Assembly: GCA_030150085.1 (NCBI GenBank)
Contig: JASLGJ010000301.1
Span: 1-6,105, forward strand
Source of the DNA: Candidatus Elarobacter sp.
GTDB taxonomy: Bacteria > Vulcanimicrobiota > Vulcanimicrobiia > Vulcanimicrobiales > Vulcanimicrobiaceae
DNA: 6,105 bases
Direction: 5' to 3'
Below are positions 1 through 5,879 of this stretch, piece after piece. How positions within the stretch are numbered: the first letter of the stretch is position 1; the number at the start of each line of letters is the position of its first letter. Position numbers and translations under genes: made by a program. The notes under the pieces were generated by a model. The model did not search any database. It was given only the letters and a program-made list of their open reading frames with translations, and was not told the DNA's origin.

Positions 1-157
1 CGGCGAGCGCGTCGTGGCCCTGCTCGTCGCGCTCGCGACCCCCTCCCCCCGCCCCGCCGCGCCCGCGGCGGCGCGCCGCCGGCTGGCCCCGCGCCTGCGC
101 GCCAGCGACCCCTACCGCCTCTTCGTCCCGAACCGGCCGCCCCCGCTCGCTGCCTGA
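1..157 (+). CDS. 3' end of an unrecognised protein (partial at the window start)
   Basis: An open frame enters the window in frame 2 and ends at TGA 155-157, giving 51 residues. Nearly every third codon position is G or C, as in the confident genes here, which is the main reason to call it coding. The visible tail has a short hydrophobic stretch (VVALLVALA), then an Ala/Pro/Arg-rich segment, and ends DPYRLFVPNRPPPLAA. No domain is recognisable. The stop lies 39 bases before the receptor start and no promoter is evident between them, so the two genes may be co-transcribed. The function cannot be told from this fragment. The low-complexity composition leaves some chance that this is not a real gene end. 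Confidence 0.5.
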   Translation, partial: GERVVALLVALATPSPRPAAPAAARRRLAPRLRASDPYRLFVPNRPPPLAA

Positions 158-196
158 CGCCGACCCCTCTTCCCGTCAGCCCAGCGAAAGAAGGCC

Positions 197-2560
197 ATGC
201 TTTTCCGTTCCGTTTTCGGCGCGCCCGCGCGCGCGCTCGCCGTGCTCCTCGCCGCCGTGCTCGCGAGCACGGCGCCCGCGCTCGCCCAAGCGACGACCAC
301 CCTGACCGGCACCGTCACCGACGGCGGCACGCCGGTCCCCGCGGCGGCCGTCACCGCCAGCGGCGCCAACCTCACCCTGGCGGCCAGGACCGACGAACGC
401 GGCGCGTTCCGGTTCCCGGCCATCCCGGTCGGGACGTACACCGTCACCGCCACCGCCCCCAAGGGCAGCGCCTCGCTGCGGGTCGACGTGCCGAGCGCCG
501 GAGCGGCCGTCACGCTCTCGGTCACCCAGCTGCGGCAGATCGGCCGCACCTCGGTCACCGCCCGCCCGCCCGTGCGCGGCTCGGGCACCGACGTGAGCCT
601 GGGCGCCGAAGCCCTGACCCGCTCGCCGGCCGGCGGCAGCCTGCCCAACCTGCTCGTCCAGCTTCCCGGCGCCGCGCGCGGCGCCAACGGCGTGGTCCAC
701 ATCAACGGCGACCACGGCGACATCAGCTACATCGTCGACGGGGTGCAGATCCCGCAGGCTCTCAACCGCACCGTCGGGACCGAGTTCGATCCCAACGACA
801 TCGCGTTCGTCGAAGCGCTGCAGGGCGCGTACCCGGCCCAGTACGGCGAGCGCTTCGCCTCGGTGATCAACGTCAACAGCCGCAACGGCGCGGGCCCGCC
901 GGGCTTCATCGGCGACCTCTCCTACGGCTCGTACGCCGACGTCGACGGCACCCTCGGCTACCACACCCGGGTCGGAAAAGGCTCGCTGGTCGCCGCGCTG
1001 CGCAACGAGCGCAGCGAGCGCGGCCTGGACCCGCCGAACTTCGACTCCCCGCACGACCGCTTCAGCGACGCCAACCAGTTCCTGCGCCTGACCCTGCCGA
1101 CCGGGCCGAACTTCCTCAACCTCACCGTCAGCCGCTCGTACCAGACCTACCAGATCCCGCCCGACGTGGCGGCCGGCGCGCCGGCCACGACCGACGACGA
1201 CCAGACCCAAGAGGACCTGTTCGCCGCGATCCAGTTCCGCCACCCGATCGGCGACCACGGCTCGCTCTCGTTCGGGCCATCGTACAAGCGCTCGCGCATC
1301 CGCGACTTCGGCGACCCGGCGAACGACTTCGCCTACGGCATGGCCCTCAACCCCGGCGCGCCGGCCGATTGCGCCGGCGCGCTTCACGGCGCTTCCTATC
1401 AGACCGGCAGCTGCGCGTACTCGCTGCGCGACGACCGCACCGCGATCGACGTGGGCGGCAACCTCGACTACCAGAACCAGAGCGCCAAGCACACCGTCGG
1501 CGCGGGCGCGTACTACGACGCGACGCACGTCGCCAAGGACTACGCGATCACGCTCCAGCCGGGCAACTTCCTGGCCCCGCTGCTCAGCCCGGCCACGCCC
1601 GATGCGCCGTACACGGTGGTCGACGACGCGCCCAACCTCGGGCACCTGAGCGTGGCCTACCTCCAAGACAGCTGGAAGATGGGTCCCGGCTGGCAGCTCG
1701 ACTACGGGCTGCGCGGGGATGCCTTCGCCGTTGCGTCGACCCAGTTCCGGGCCGGCTTCGGGCAGGTCAGCCCGCGGGTCAAGCTGACCCGCTTCTTCGG
1801 CGCGCGCGACAGCGCGTACGCCTACTACGGCCGCTTCTTCACCCCGTTCTCGCTCGAGAACGTCTCGCCGAGCGCGGCCTTTCAGCTGAACCTGCCGCTG
1901 CAAGCCACGCCGGCCCAGTTCGACCTGCGGCCGCAGCGCGACTCGGTCTACGAGCTGGGCGGGCACGTCGCGCTGGGGCGCGGCGACCTGGGCCTGCGGG
2001 TCATGCAGAAGAACGCGACCGACCTGATCGACGACACCCAGGTCGGGACGACCGACCTGCACCAGGACATCAACTACGCGCTGGGCCGGATCGCGACCCA
2101 GACCGCCTACTACCAGCTCGGCCTGGCGCGCGGCGGGCGCTTCTACGCCGCGCTGACCCACACGTACGCGGCCAACAAGGGCTGCGAGACGCAGCTCCTG
2201 GCGCCGTGCTTCGGCGCGACCGCGGACTGGACGCCGGCCGATCACGACCAGCGGGTCGACCTGAGCGCCGGGCTGACCGCCAACGACCGCCACGACGGCT
2301 GGCTCGCGCTCGACGCCGAGTACGGCTCGGGGCTGTCCTCGGACGCCTGCCCGGCCGAGCAGGCCGCGCCCTGCAAGCGCACCCCGCACCTGACCTTCGA
2401 CGCCGAGAAGGGCATCGCGCTGGGCCGCGGCATGGCGCTCACCCTGCGGGTCCGCAACCTGCTCAACGACCGCTACCTGGTGACCTACGCGAACGCCCAG
2501 GGCGACCACTACGCGCCGCCGCGCACGATCGACCTGGGCCTGCGCCTGAACAGCCGCTAG
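197..2560 (+). CDS. TonB-dependent outer-membrane receptor with carboxypeptidase-regulatory-like N-terminal domain
   Basis: A complete 787-residue protein of normal length for a TonB-dependent receptor, a gated outer-membrane beta-barrel that imports scarce ligands using TonB-ExbB-ExbD energy. Residues 1-30 are a signal peptide: MLFR, a hydrophobic core, and probable cleavage in ALA|QA. Residues about 35-95 form a carboxypeptidase-regulatory-like beta sandwich (LTGTVTDGGTPVPAA, then DERGAFRFPAIPVGTYTV). Residues about 111-122 (QLRQIGRTSVTA) sit where the TonB box is expected. The plug follows, with YIVDGVQIP at 178-186 and VEALQGAYPAQYGERFASVINV at 205-226, both typical plug motifs. The rest is barrel, with a family-like end (LRVRNLLNDRYLVTY, 750-764), but the last residue is Arg, not the usual aromatic. 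All six cysteines fall in three close pairs: 392/406, 663/671 and 718/726. ATG 197 follows a purine-rich AAAGAAGG with only two bases between. The substrate cannot be predicted and no siderophore or B12 gene is nearby. Confidence 0.95.
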   Translation: MLFRSVFGAPARALAVLLAAVLASTAPALAQATTTLTGTVTDGGTPVPAAAVTASGANLTLAARTDERGAFRFPAIPVGTYTVTATAPKGSASLRVDVPSAGAAVTLSVTQLRQIGRTSVTARPPVRGSGTDVSLGAEALTRSPAGGSLPNLLVQLPGAARGANGVVHINGDHGDISYIVDGVQIPQALNRTVGTEFDPNDIAFVEALQGAYPAQYGERFASVINVNSRNGAGPPGFIGDLSYGSYADVDGTLGYHTRVGKGSLVAALRNERSERGLDPPNFDSPHDRFSDANQFLRLTLPTGPNFLNLTVSRSYQTYQIPPDVAAGAPATTDDDQTQEDLFAAIQFRHPIGDHGSLSFGPSYKRSRIRDFGDPANDFAYGMALNPGAPADCAGALHGASYQTGSCAYSLRDDRTAIDVGGNLDYQNQSAKHTVGAGAYYDATHVAKDYAITLQPGNFLAPLLSPATPDAPYTVVDDAPNLGHLSVAYLQDSWKMGPGWQLDYGLRGDAFAVASTQFRAGFGQVSPRVKLTRFFGARDSAYAYYGRFFTPFSLENVSPSAAFQLNLPLQATPAQFDLRPQRDSVYELGGHVALGRGDLGLRVMQKNATDLIDDTQVGTTDLHQDINYALGRIATQTAYYQLGLARGGRFYAALTHTYAANKGCETQLLAPCFGATADWTPADHDQRVDLSAGLTANDRHDGWLALDAEYGSGLSSDACPAEQAAPCKRTPHLTFDAEKGIALGRGMALTLRVRNLLNDRYLVTYANAQGDHYAPPRTIDLGLRLNSR

Positions 2561-2955
2561 GCGGCGGGAGTCTCGGCCTCCGGGAGGACGGCGCGCACCA
2601 CCGTGCCGCCGCCTTCCGCCGGCTCGACGTCGACGTCCCGGGCCAGCATCTCGACGATCGCCAGGCCGCGGCCGGACTCGGCGTAGGGATCGCGGCGCGG
2701 CGTCCAGGGCACGACCCGCAGGCCGGGACCGTGGTCGCGCACGACCAGCACCCGCCCGCGCGGGCCCAGCTCGAGCCGGACCTCGACCGCGCCGTTGGCG
2801 TAGCGGATCGTGTTGGCGACCAGCTCGCCGTAGATCAGCTCGGCCGCGTCGACGTCGCAAGGCGGCGCGGGCAATTGCTGCAGCCGATCCCGAAAGCTCC
2901 GCCGCTCGCGCAGCACGCGCTCCGCTTGGTCTCGCACTCTCCAGACGACTGCCAC
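2557..2955 (-). CDS. Stand-alone HATPase_c protein, RsbW/SpoIIAB-like (anti-sigma or serine-kinase type)
   Basis: A small cytoplasmic ATPase of the GHKL fold, in the size range of RsbW/SpoIIAB anti-sigma factor kinases. Numbering from the upstream GTG at 2976, the N box is ELVANTIRYA (51-60, with Glu51 and Asn55), the G1 box is DHGPGL (81-86) and the G2 box is SGRGLAIVEMLA (101-112). All ATP-binding landmarks are therefore present. There is no sensor, membrane segment or phospho-acceptor histidine domain, so it is not a whole sensor kinase. Two GTG starts are possible. The one at 2955 (132 residues) is preferred because GGGGAG lies four bases upstream, at 2965-2960. The one at 2976 (139 residues) has no good ribosome site. 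The gene lies 93 bases after the TPR/LuxR gene on the same strand and is probably in its operon. Known relatives bind a sigma factor and phosphorylate an anti-anti-sigma protein, but no such partner is visible here. The stop overlaps the receptor's stop. Confidence 0.85.
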   Translation of the reverse strand: MAVVWRVRDQAERVLRERRSFRDRLQQLPAPPCDVDAAELIYGELVANTIRYANGAVEVRLELGPRGRVLVVRDHGPGLRVVPWTPRRDPYAESGRGLAIVEMLARDVDVEPAEGGGTVVRAVLPEAETPAA

Positions 2956-3048
2956 GTTGCTCCCCGCTCCCCTCACTCTTCGTACGTCATGGTACCGGCT
3001 TCGGGCCGCGGCGTAGCGCCTGGGATTGGGGGATTCTCGCGGTGGGAG

Positions 3049-4599
3049 TCAGGCCAGGCCTCGCTTGCGGGCCTCGTCGAGCAGCGCGCCGCGCGAAGCG
3101 ACCCCGAAGGCGTGGAACACCGCCGCGATCTGGCGCTCGGTCGCGGCTGGGCCGCGGCCGAAGCGCGCGGCCAGCTCGGGCGCCTCGGCCCCGCTCCACA
3201 GGGCGCGGGCGATCTGGCGCTGGAGCGGCGAGAGCTGGCGCGGCATGGCCTCCTCGCGGGCCACCGCCTCGTCGACCAGCGAGATCAGCGGGCAGCCGGG
3301 GTAGTGCCGGGCGTGGGCCTGGGCCCGCAGCCGCCAGCCCTCGTCGCCGGTCAGCTCGGCCAGCCCCGCGGCGGCCAGCATGGCCCGGTAGTGGTGGCCG
3401 GCCTCGTCGAAGATCGCGTAGGCCTCGCGCAGCGCGGCGAGCGCGCTGCCGCGCCGGCCCAGGGCCTGGTCGATCCGGCCCTGGGCATAGCGGGTGAAGC
3501 CCAGCGTGCGCCGGTCGGCCGCCAGGGCCACGGTCGGCTTGAGGTTGGCCGTGCCCAGCGAGGCGTAGGCGGCGGCGTAGCGCTGGGCCCGCACGGCGTC
3601 GAGCGGGGCGTGCAGGGTGGCCAGCCAGACCAGGGCCTGGCGCTCCTCGCCGCGGGTGGACTCCCAGCGGACCTGCTCGGCCAGGCGGTCGGCTTCGGCC
3701 AGCTCCTCGACCGCCCGGGCCTCGTCGCGCGCCAGGCTCGCGACCTGGGCCCGGTCGAGGTGGGCCATGACCCGCCAAGCCGGGCTGGGGGCGAGCGCCA
3801 GGGCGTCCTTGAAGGCCCAGCGGGCGTGCTCGAAGCGGCCCCGCACGAAGTCGTCCCAGCCCAGCACGCGCAGCGCGGTGTAGCGCTCCGCCGCCAGGTC
3901 GGCCGTCCAGGGGATGCCCTCGAAGGCCCGCCGGGCCCGCTCGAGCCCGCGCGCGTCGGCGGTCTCGAAGGCCAGCCGGGCCAAGGCGTGACAGGTCACG
4001 GCCAGCACCGCCAGGTCGACCGGCTCGTCGCCCGGCGCCTCGGCGAAGTCCAGCGCGCGCGCGAAGTCGGCGCTCTGGGCGCGGTAGTCGCCCCGCCCGC
4101 CGTGCAGCCAGCCGCGCACCGCGTAGGCCGCCGCGGCGGTGCTGGGGTCGGGGTGGCTCAGGGCCAGGGTGACGTCGGGTGCGTCGGGGCTGAAGTCGCG
4201 CTCCAGCCAGCGCAGCCGGGCGGTGTGGTAGCTCAGCCGGACCGGGCCGTCCGCGATCCGGCGCACCATCTTGGCCGCGCTCGCGTAGCGGGCCCGGGCC
4301 GAGGCCAGGTCGTGCACGGCGGCATACGCCTTGCCGGCCGCCAGCGCGTAGGCGAAGCGGGCCGGCTCGCTCGCGAACAGGTCTTCCAGCCCGGTCAGCC
4401 AGGCCAGCGCGCCGATCGGATCGCGCCGCCCCAGCACCTCGGCCCGCAGCAGCACCGCCGGCTCGGCTCGCGGGGCCGGCCAGTCGCCGCAGCCCTCCAG
4501 CAGCTCCAGCGCCCGGTCGTAGCGGGCCGCGCGGAGCGCCAGGCGCGCCTCGCGCAGACCGGCGGCGGCGGGCGAATCGAGCGTCGCGAAGGGCAGCAC
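3049..4599 (-). CDS. TPR-repeat protein with LuxR-type C-terminal helix-turn-helix (putative transcriptional regulator)
   Basis: A 516-residue soluble protein. Residues about 10-440 are Ala/Leu/Arg-rich paired helices of TPR type, for example around 15-36, 86-112, 160-188, 236-270, 276-308 and 366-400, with typical phrases such as GDYRAQSADFARAL and GRFEHARWAFKDALAL. Residues 456-516 align by eye with a LuxR/GerE HTH: LSPLQRQIARAL matches the usual LTPREREVLRLL, and VFHAFGVASRGALLDEARKRGL matches the tail. No Walker A motif, receiver domain or autoinducer domain is seen, so this is not a MalT/LAL ATPase or a NarL response regulator. The likely role is transcription control through a TPR ligand- or protein-binding scaffold (inference). 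The recognition helix is divergent, so DNA binding is less certain than the fold. The only GTG or ATG after the in-frame stop at 4680-4678 is GTG 4599, which lacks a Shine-Dalgarno sequence. The true N-terminus may lie in the short frame upstream. The ATPase gene follows as an apparent operon partner. Confidence 0.85.
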   Translation of the reverse strand: MLPFATLDSPAAAGLREARLALRAARYDRALELLEGCGDWPAPRAEPAVLLRAEVLGRRDPIGALAWLTGLEDLFASEPARFAYALAAGKAYAAVHDLASARARYASAAKMVRRIADGPVRLSYHTARLRWLERDFSPDAPDVTLALSHPDPSTAAAAYAVRGWLHGGRGDYRAQSADFARALDFAEAPGDEPVDLAVLAVTCHALARLAFETADARGLERARRAFEGIPWTADLAAERYTALRVLGWDDFVRGRFEHARWAFKDALALAPSPAWRVMAHLDRAQVASLARDEARAVEELAEADRLAEQVRWESTRGEERQALVWLATLHAPLDAVRAQRYAAAYASLGTANLKPTVALAADRRTLGFTRYAQGRIDQALGRRGSALAALREAYAIFDEAGHHYRAMLAAAGLAELTGDEGWRLRAQAHARHYPGCPLISLVDEAVAREEAMPRQLSPLQRQIARALWSGAEAPELAARFGRGPAATERQIAAVFHAFGVASRGALLDEARKRGLA

Positions 4600-4609
4600 G
4601 CCGGGCTCG

Positions 4610-4681
4610 CTAGGGAGCAGGCGAGCGGGGGATCTCGCCGAGGGTGTCCTCGGCGCTGCGCTGGCTGGAAGGGCTGGTCAT
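4610..4681 (-). CDS. 23-codon frame upstream of the TPR/LuxR gene: displaced N-terminus or leader peptide
   Basis: ATG at 4681-4679 opens a 23-codon frame (starts MTSPSSQR, ends EIPRSPAP) that stops at TAG 4612-4610, ten bases before the regulator's GTG. Twenty of its 23 sense codons end in G or C, which looks like real coding sequence. It contains a run of five C (plus-strand G at 4627-4631). Removing one C joins it to the regulator's frame without a stop, reading through EIPARLLPSEPGVLPF into the TPR protein. That would give the regulator an ATG start and about 33 more residues. The alternatives are an authentic leader peptide coupled to the weakly initiated GTG, or chance. GGGG ten bases upstream is only a weak ribosome-site candidate. 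Confidence 0.4.
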   Translation of the reverse strand: MTSPSSQRSAEDTLGEIPRSPAP

Positions 4682-4708
4682 CCGTGAAAAACCCCAGTTC
4701 GGAAACGG

Positions 4709-4774
4709 CGGCGGCCGCCCGGCCGCCGAGAGCTCGCGTCCAGCGAGCTCGCCGCCCGGTCGAAAACCGGGCGG
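4709..4774. repeat. Three back-to-back perfect hairpins
   Basis: Three perfect inverted repeats abut with one-base gaps. CGGCGGCCG (4709-4717) pairs with CGGCCGCCG (4720-4728) across 2 bases. GAGCTCGC (4730-4737) pairs with GCGAGCTC (4743-4750) across GTCCA. CCGCCCGGT (4752-4760) pairs with ACCGGGCGG (4766-4774) across CGAAA. If transcription starts at the predicted minus-strand promoter, all three fall in the 5' leader, ending 27 bases before ATG 4681. No U-tract directly follows any stem in either direction, so they do not look like ordinary intrinsic terminators. A structured leader RNA or a protein-binding DNA array is possible. Confidence 0.75.
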
Positions 4775-4828
4775 ACGCACCGTGGGCGACGCCCTCACCC
4801 CGTCTACCGAGCCGGCGGGCGTCTTCCG

Positions 4829-4854
4829 ACCCGGTATACGAACAACTATCGGGT
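4829..4854. promoter_or_regulatory. Operator-like inverted repeat over the minus-strand -10
   Basis: ACCCGGTA (4829-4836) and TATCGGGT (4847-4854) match as inverted repeats at 7 of 8 positions, with a 10-base spacer. The half-sites are 18 bases centre to centre, close to two helical turns, as is common for dimeric regulators. One half-site overlaps the predicted -10 (4850-4845) and the other covers the expected start-site region, so binding here could block transcription. The regulator is unknown. Autoregulation by the LuxR-like protein is only a guess. Confidence 0.4.
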
Positions 4855-4873
4855 GGGGACCCGGCGCGGTCAA
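4845..4873 (-). promoter_or_regulatory. Predicted sigma-70-type promoter for the TPR/LuxR-ATPase unit
   Basis: Reading the minus strand, TTGACC (4873-4868, 5 of 6 to TTGACA) is followed after exactly 17 bases by GATAGT (4850-4845, 4 of 6 to TATAAT). Transcription would start near 4838. This gives a leader of about 157 bases to ATG 4681, or about 240 to GTG 4599, that includes the three hairpins. The housekeeping consensus may differ in this phylum, so this is a prediction from spacing and match only. Confidence 0.45.
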
Positions 4874-5017
4874 CGCGCCCGCGGTAAAGAGTCGGTAATC
4901 ATTCGGGTGACAGCTCGCTCGGCCGAGGATGACGAACGGGCCGCCGTACCACGCCGTTCGCGCCCCACGCGCTCGGGCTGCACGGAACCCCGCCCGGCAC
5001 GGCGAAAGAGACGCCTC

Positions 5018-5776
5018 GTGCTGCTCCTCTCCGTGCTGCTGGCGGCGGCCGTCGCGACCCCGGTACCCAAGCCGGCTCCGACCAACCCCTTCAACCTCGA
5101 CCCGGTCCCGGTGCGCAGTCCGCTGCCCTCGATCGGGTCGACCCGCTCGCGCCCCATCTGCACCGCGATTCGAACCGCCGTCGGCCCCGCGGTCAAGCTC
5201 GCCATGCAGAACGACCAGACCTTCGCCGGCTTCAAGAGCGCCCTCTACGACTACACGGTCAAGGAGAGCGAGGGCTCCAAGGACCTGCGCCTGATGCAGA
5301 TGGACCGCACCGTCCAGAGCATGGTCAAGAACGTCGACGAGCTGGAGAAGGCGATCGGCTCGCCCGGGCTGGACATCCCGCGCACGGCCAACTCCGCCGA
5401 CGCCCAGACCCTGCTCAAGCTGCGCGCCGGCCTGCGCGGCATCCTCGAGGCCCAGAAGGTCCAGCTCGACGCGATGAGCGGCTTCGTCGAGACCGAGCGG
5501 ATGGGGCGCTTCGGGCGCCAGAGCGAGACCGAGAGCCAGATGAGCCGGGCGACCGGGCCGGACGTCGGCACGGTGCCCAGCGTGCTGGCCAGCCAGCCGC
5601 CCGCCTCGGGCTTCCTGCGCGACTCCTCGATCGTGTTCACCCGCCCGCCGGGCCACATCGCGGTGGACGACGCTCGCCTGCTCGACAAGGACCTCAGCCT
5701 GCTGCAGGCGTTCACCGGCAAGCGCGAGGACGCCGCCTCGGCGGTCATCATCCCGGCCGCGAACCGCTGCAAATAG
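5018..5776 (+). CDS. Unrecognised probable exported protein, two-cysteine, helical
   Basis: No family is recognised. Starting at GTG 5018 the protein has 252 residues. It opens with a hydrophobic stretch (LLLSVLLAAAVA, 2-13) that would serve as a signal peptide or anchor, then a Pro-rich linker (about 14-38). A mainly helical body follows, with charged, coiled-coil-compatible segments around 90-113 and 126-165. The only cysteines in this form are Cys48 (SRPICTA) and Cys251, next to the C-terminus, which could form a disulfide after export. The start was chosen because codons upstream turn A/T-ending and use rare AGA and CGA, while GAAAGAG at 5004-5010 gives a possible ribosome site. The weak point is that this start leaves no positive charge before the hydrophobic core, whereas the in-frame codons just upstream encode RRKRR. 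Starts at GTG 4907 or 4853 therefore remain possible. The spacing to the sigma gene is 94 bases on the same strand. Confidence 0.8.
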   Translation: MLLLSVLLAAAVATPVPKPAPTNPFNLDPVPVRSPLPSIGSTRSRPICTAIRTAVGPAVKLAMQNDQTFAGFKSALYDYTVKESEGSKDLRLMQMDRTVQSMVKNVDELEKAIGSPGLDIPRTANSADAQTLLKLRAGLRGILEAQKVQLDAMSGFVETERMGRFGRQSETESQMSRATGPDVGTVPSVLASQPPASGFLRDSSIVFTRPPGHIAVDDARLLDKDLSLLQAFTGKREDAASAVIIPAANRCK

Positions 5777-5847
5777 CAGGAGTCGCCGGCGGCGAATCCG
5801 CGGCGGTCCTCGCTTCCGCTGCGGTCTGCGCCAGGCTGATAAGCGCA

Positions 5848-5879
5848 AGCCCCCGAAGGGCCTGATCCCGATGGGGGTT
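5848..5879 (+). promoter_or_regulatory. RNA stem enclosing the ribosome site and AUG of the ECF sigma gene
   Basis: CCCCC (5850-5854) pairs with GGGGG (5873-5877), extended outward by G5849-U5878 and A5848-U5879. Inside, GGG (5858-5860) pairs with CCC (5867-5869) around the loop CCUGAU. The facing triplets GAA and GAU form a small symmetric internal loop. The GAAGGG ribosome-site candidate (5855-5860) and the AUG (5871-5873) are both caught in this structure, so folding should hinder translation. No U-tract follows, so it is not a terminator. A weak -10-like GATAAG (5838-5843) just upstream would place a start near the foot of the stem. Confidence 0.5.

Larger units (their letters stand above)
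4682..5017. other. Divergent intergenic control region rich in inverted repeats
   Basis: These 336 bases separate the minus-strand regulator unit from the plus-strand exported-protein gene. Frames here lack the G/C-ending codon pattern of the flanking genes. Besides the sites listed separately, the region holds a perfect 6-base inverted repeat GGCGCG-GTCAA-CGCGCC (4863-4879), a perfect 10-base palindrome CTCGGCCGAG (4918-4927) and a 7-base inverted repeat CGAACGG/CCGTTCG with a 14-base spacer (4933-4960). GTGACA at 4907-4912 resembles a plus-strand -35, but no convincing -10 follows it, so the promoter for the 5018 gene was not identified. Confidence 0.7.

Noticed and set aside
1356..1382. 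Perfect 10-base inverted repeat GCGCGCCGGC/GCCGGCGCGC with a 7-base spacer
   Set aside because: It lies inside the receptor coding sequence in a pure-GC stretch and is explained by Gly/Ala/Pro codons. There is no sign of function.
176..2860. Very long open frame on the minus strand across the receptor gene
   Set aside because: Its translation is low-complexity Arg/Ala/Gly/Val-rich with no domains. It mirrors the G/C-ending codons of the receptor, a known artefact in GC-rich DNA.
2973..2990. Five-codon frame ATG...TGA (MTYEE) on the minus strand before the ATPase gene
   Set aside because: It is too short to support and has no ribosome site; it overlaps the upstream GTG start by chance-level sequence.
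4835..4840. TATACG as a plus-strand -10 for the exported-protein gene
   Set aside because: No -35 at the right distance and no extended -10; the site also lies over the better-supported minus-strand promoter.
1369..4887. Very long open frame on the plus strand across the receptor end and the regulator unit
   Set aside because: It runs in a wrong frame over three confident genes and its translation is Arg/Pro/Ala-rich without motifs.
5018..5776. Resemblance of the exported helical protein to VirB5/TrbJ-type secretion subunits
   Set aside because: The likeness is limited to a generic Leu/Gln/Ala helical pattern, and no other secretion or conjugation gene is present.
5777..5847. Possible terminator after the exported-protein gene
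   Set aside because: Only short GC pairings (CGCCG/CGGCG) and no T-run are seen.
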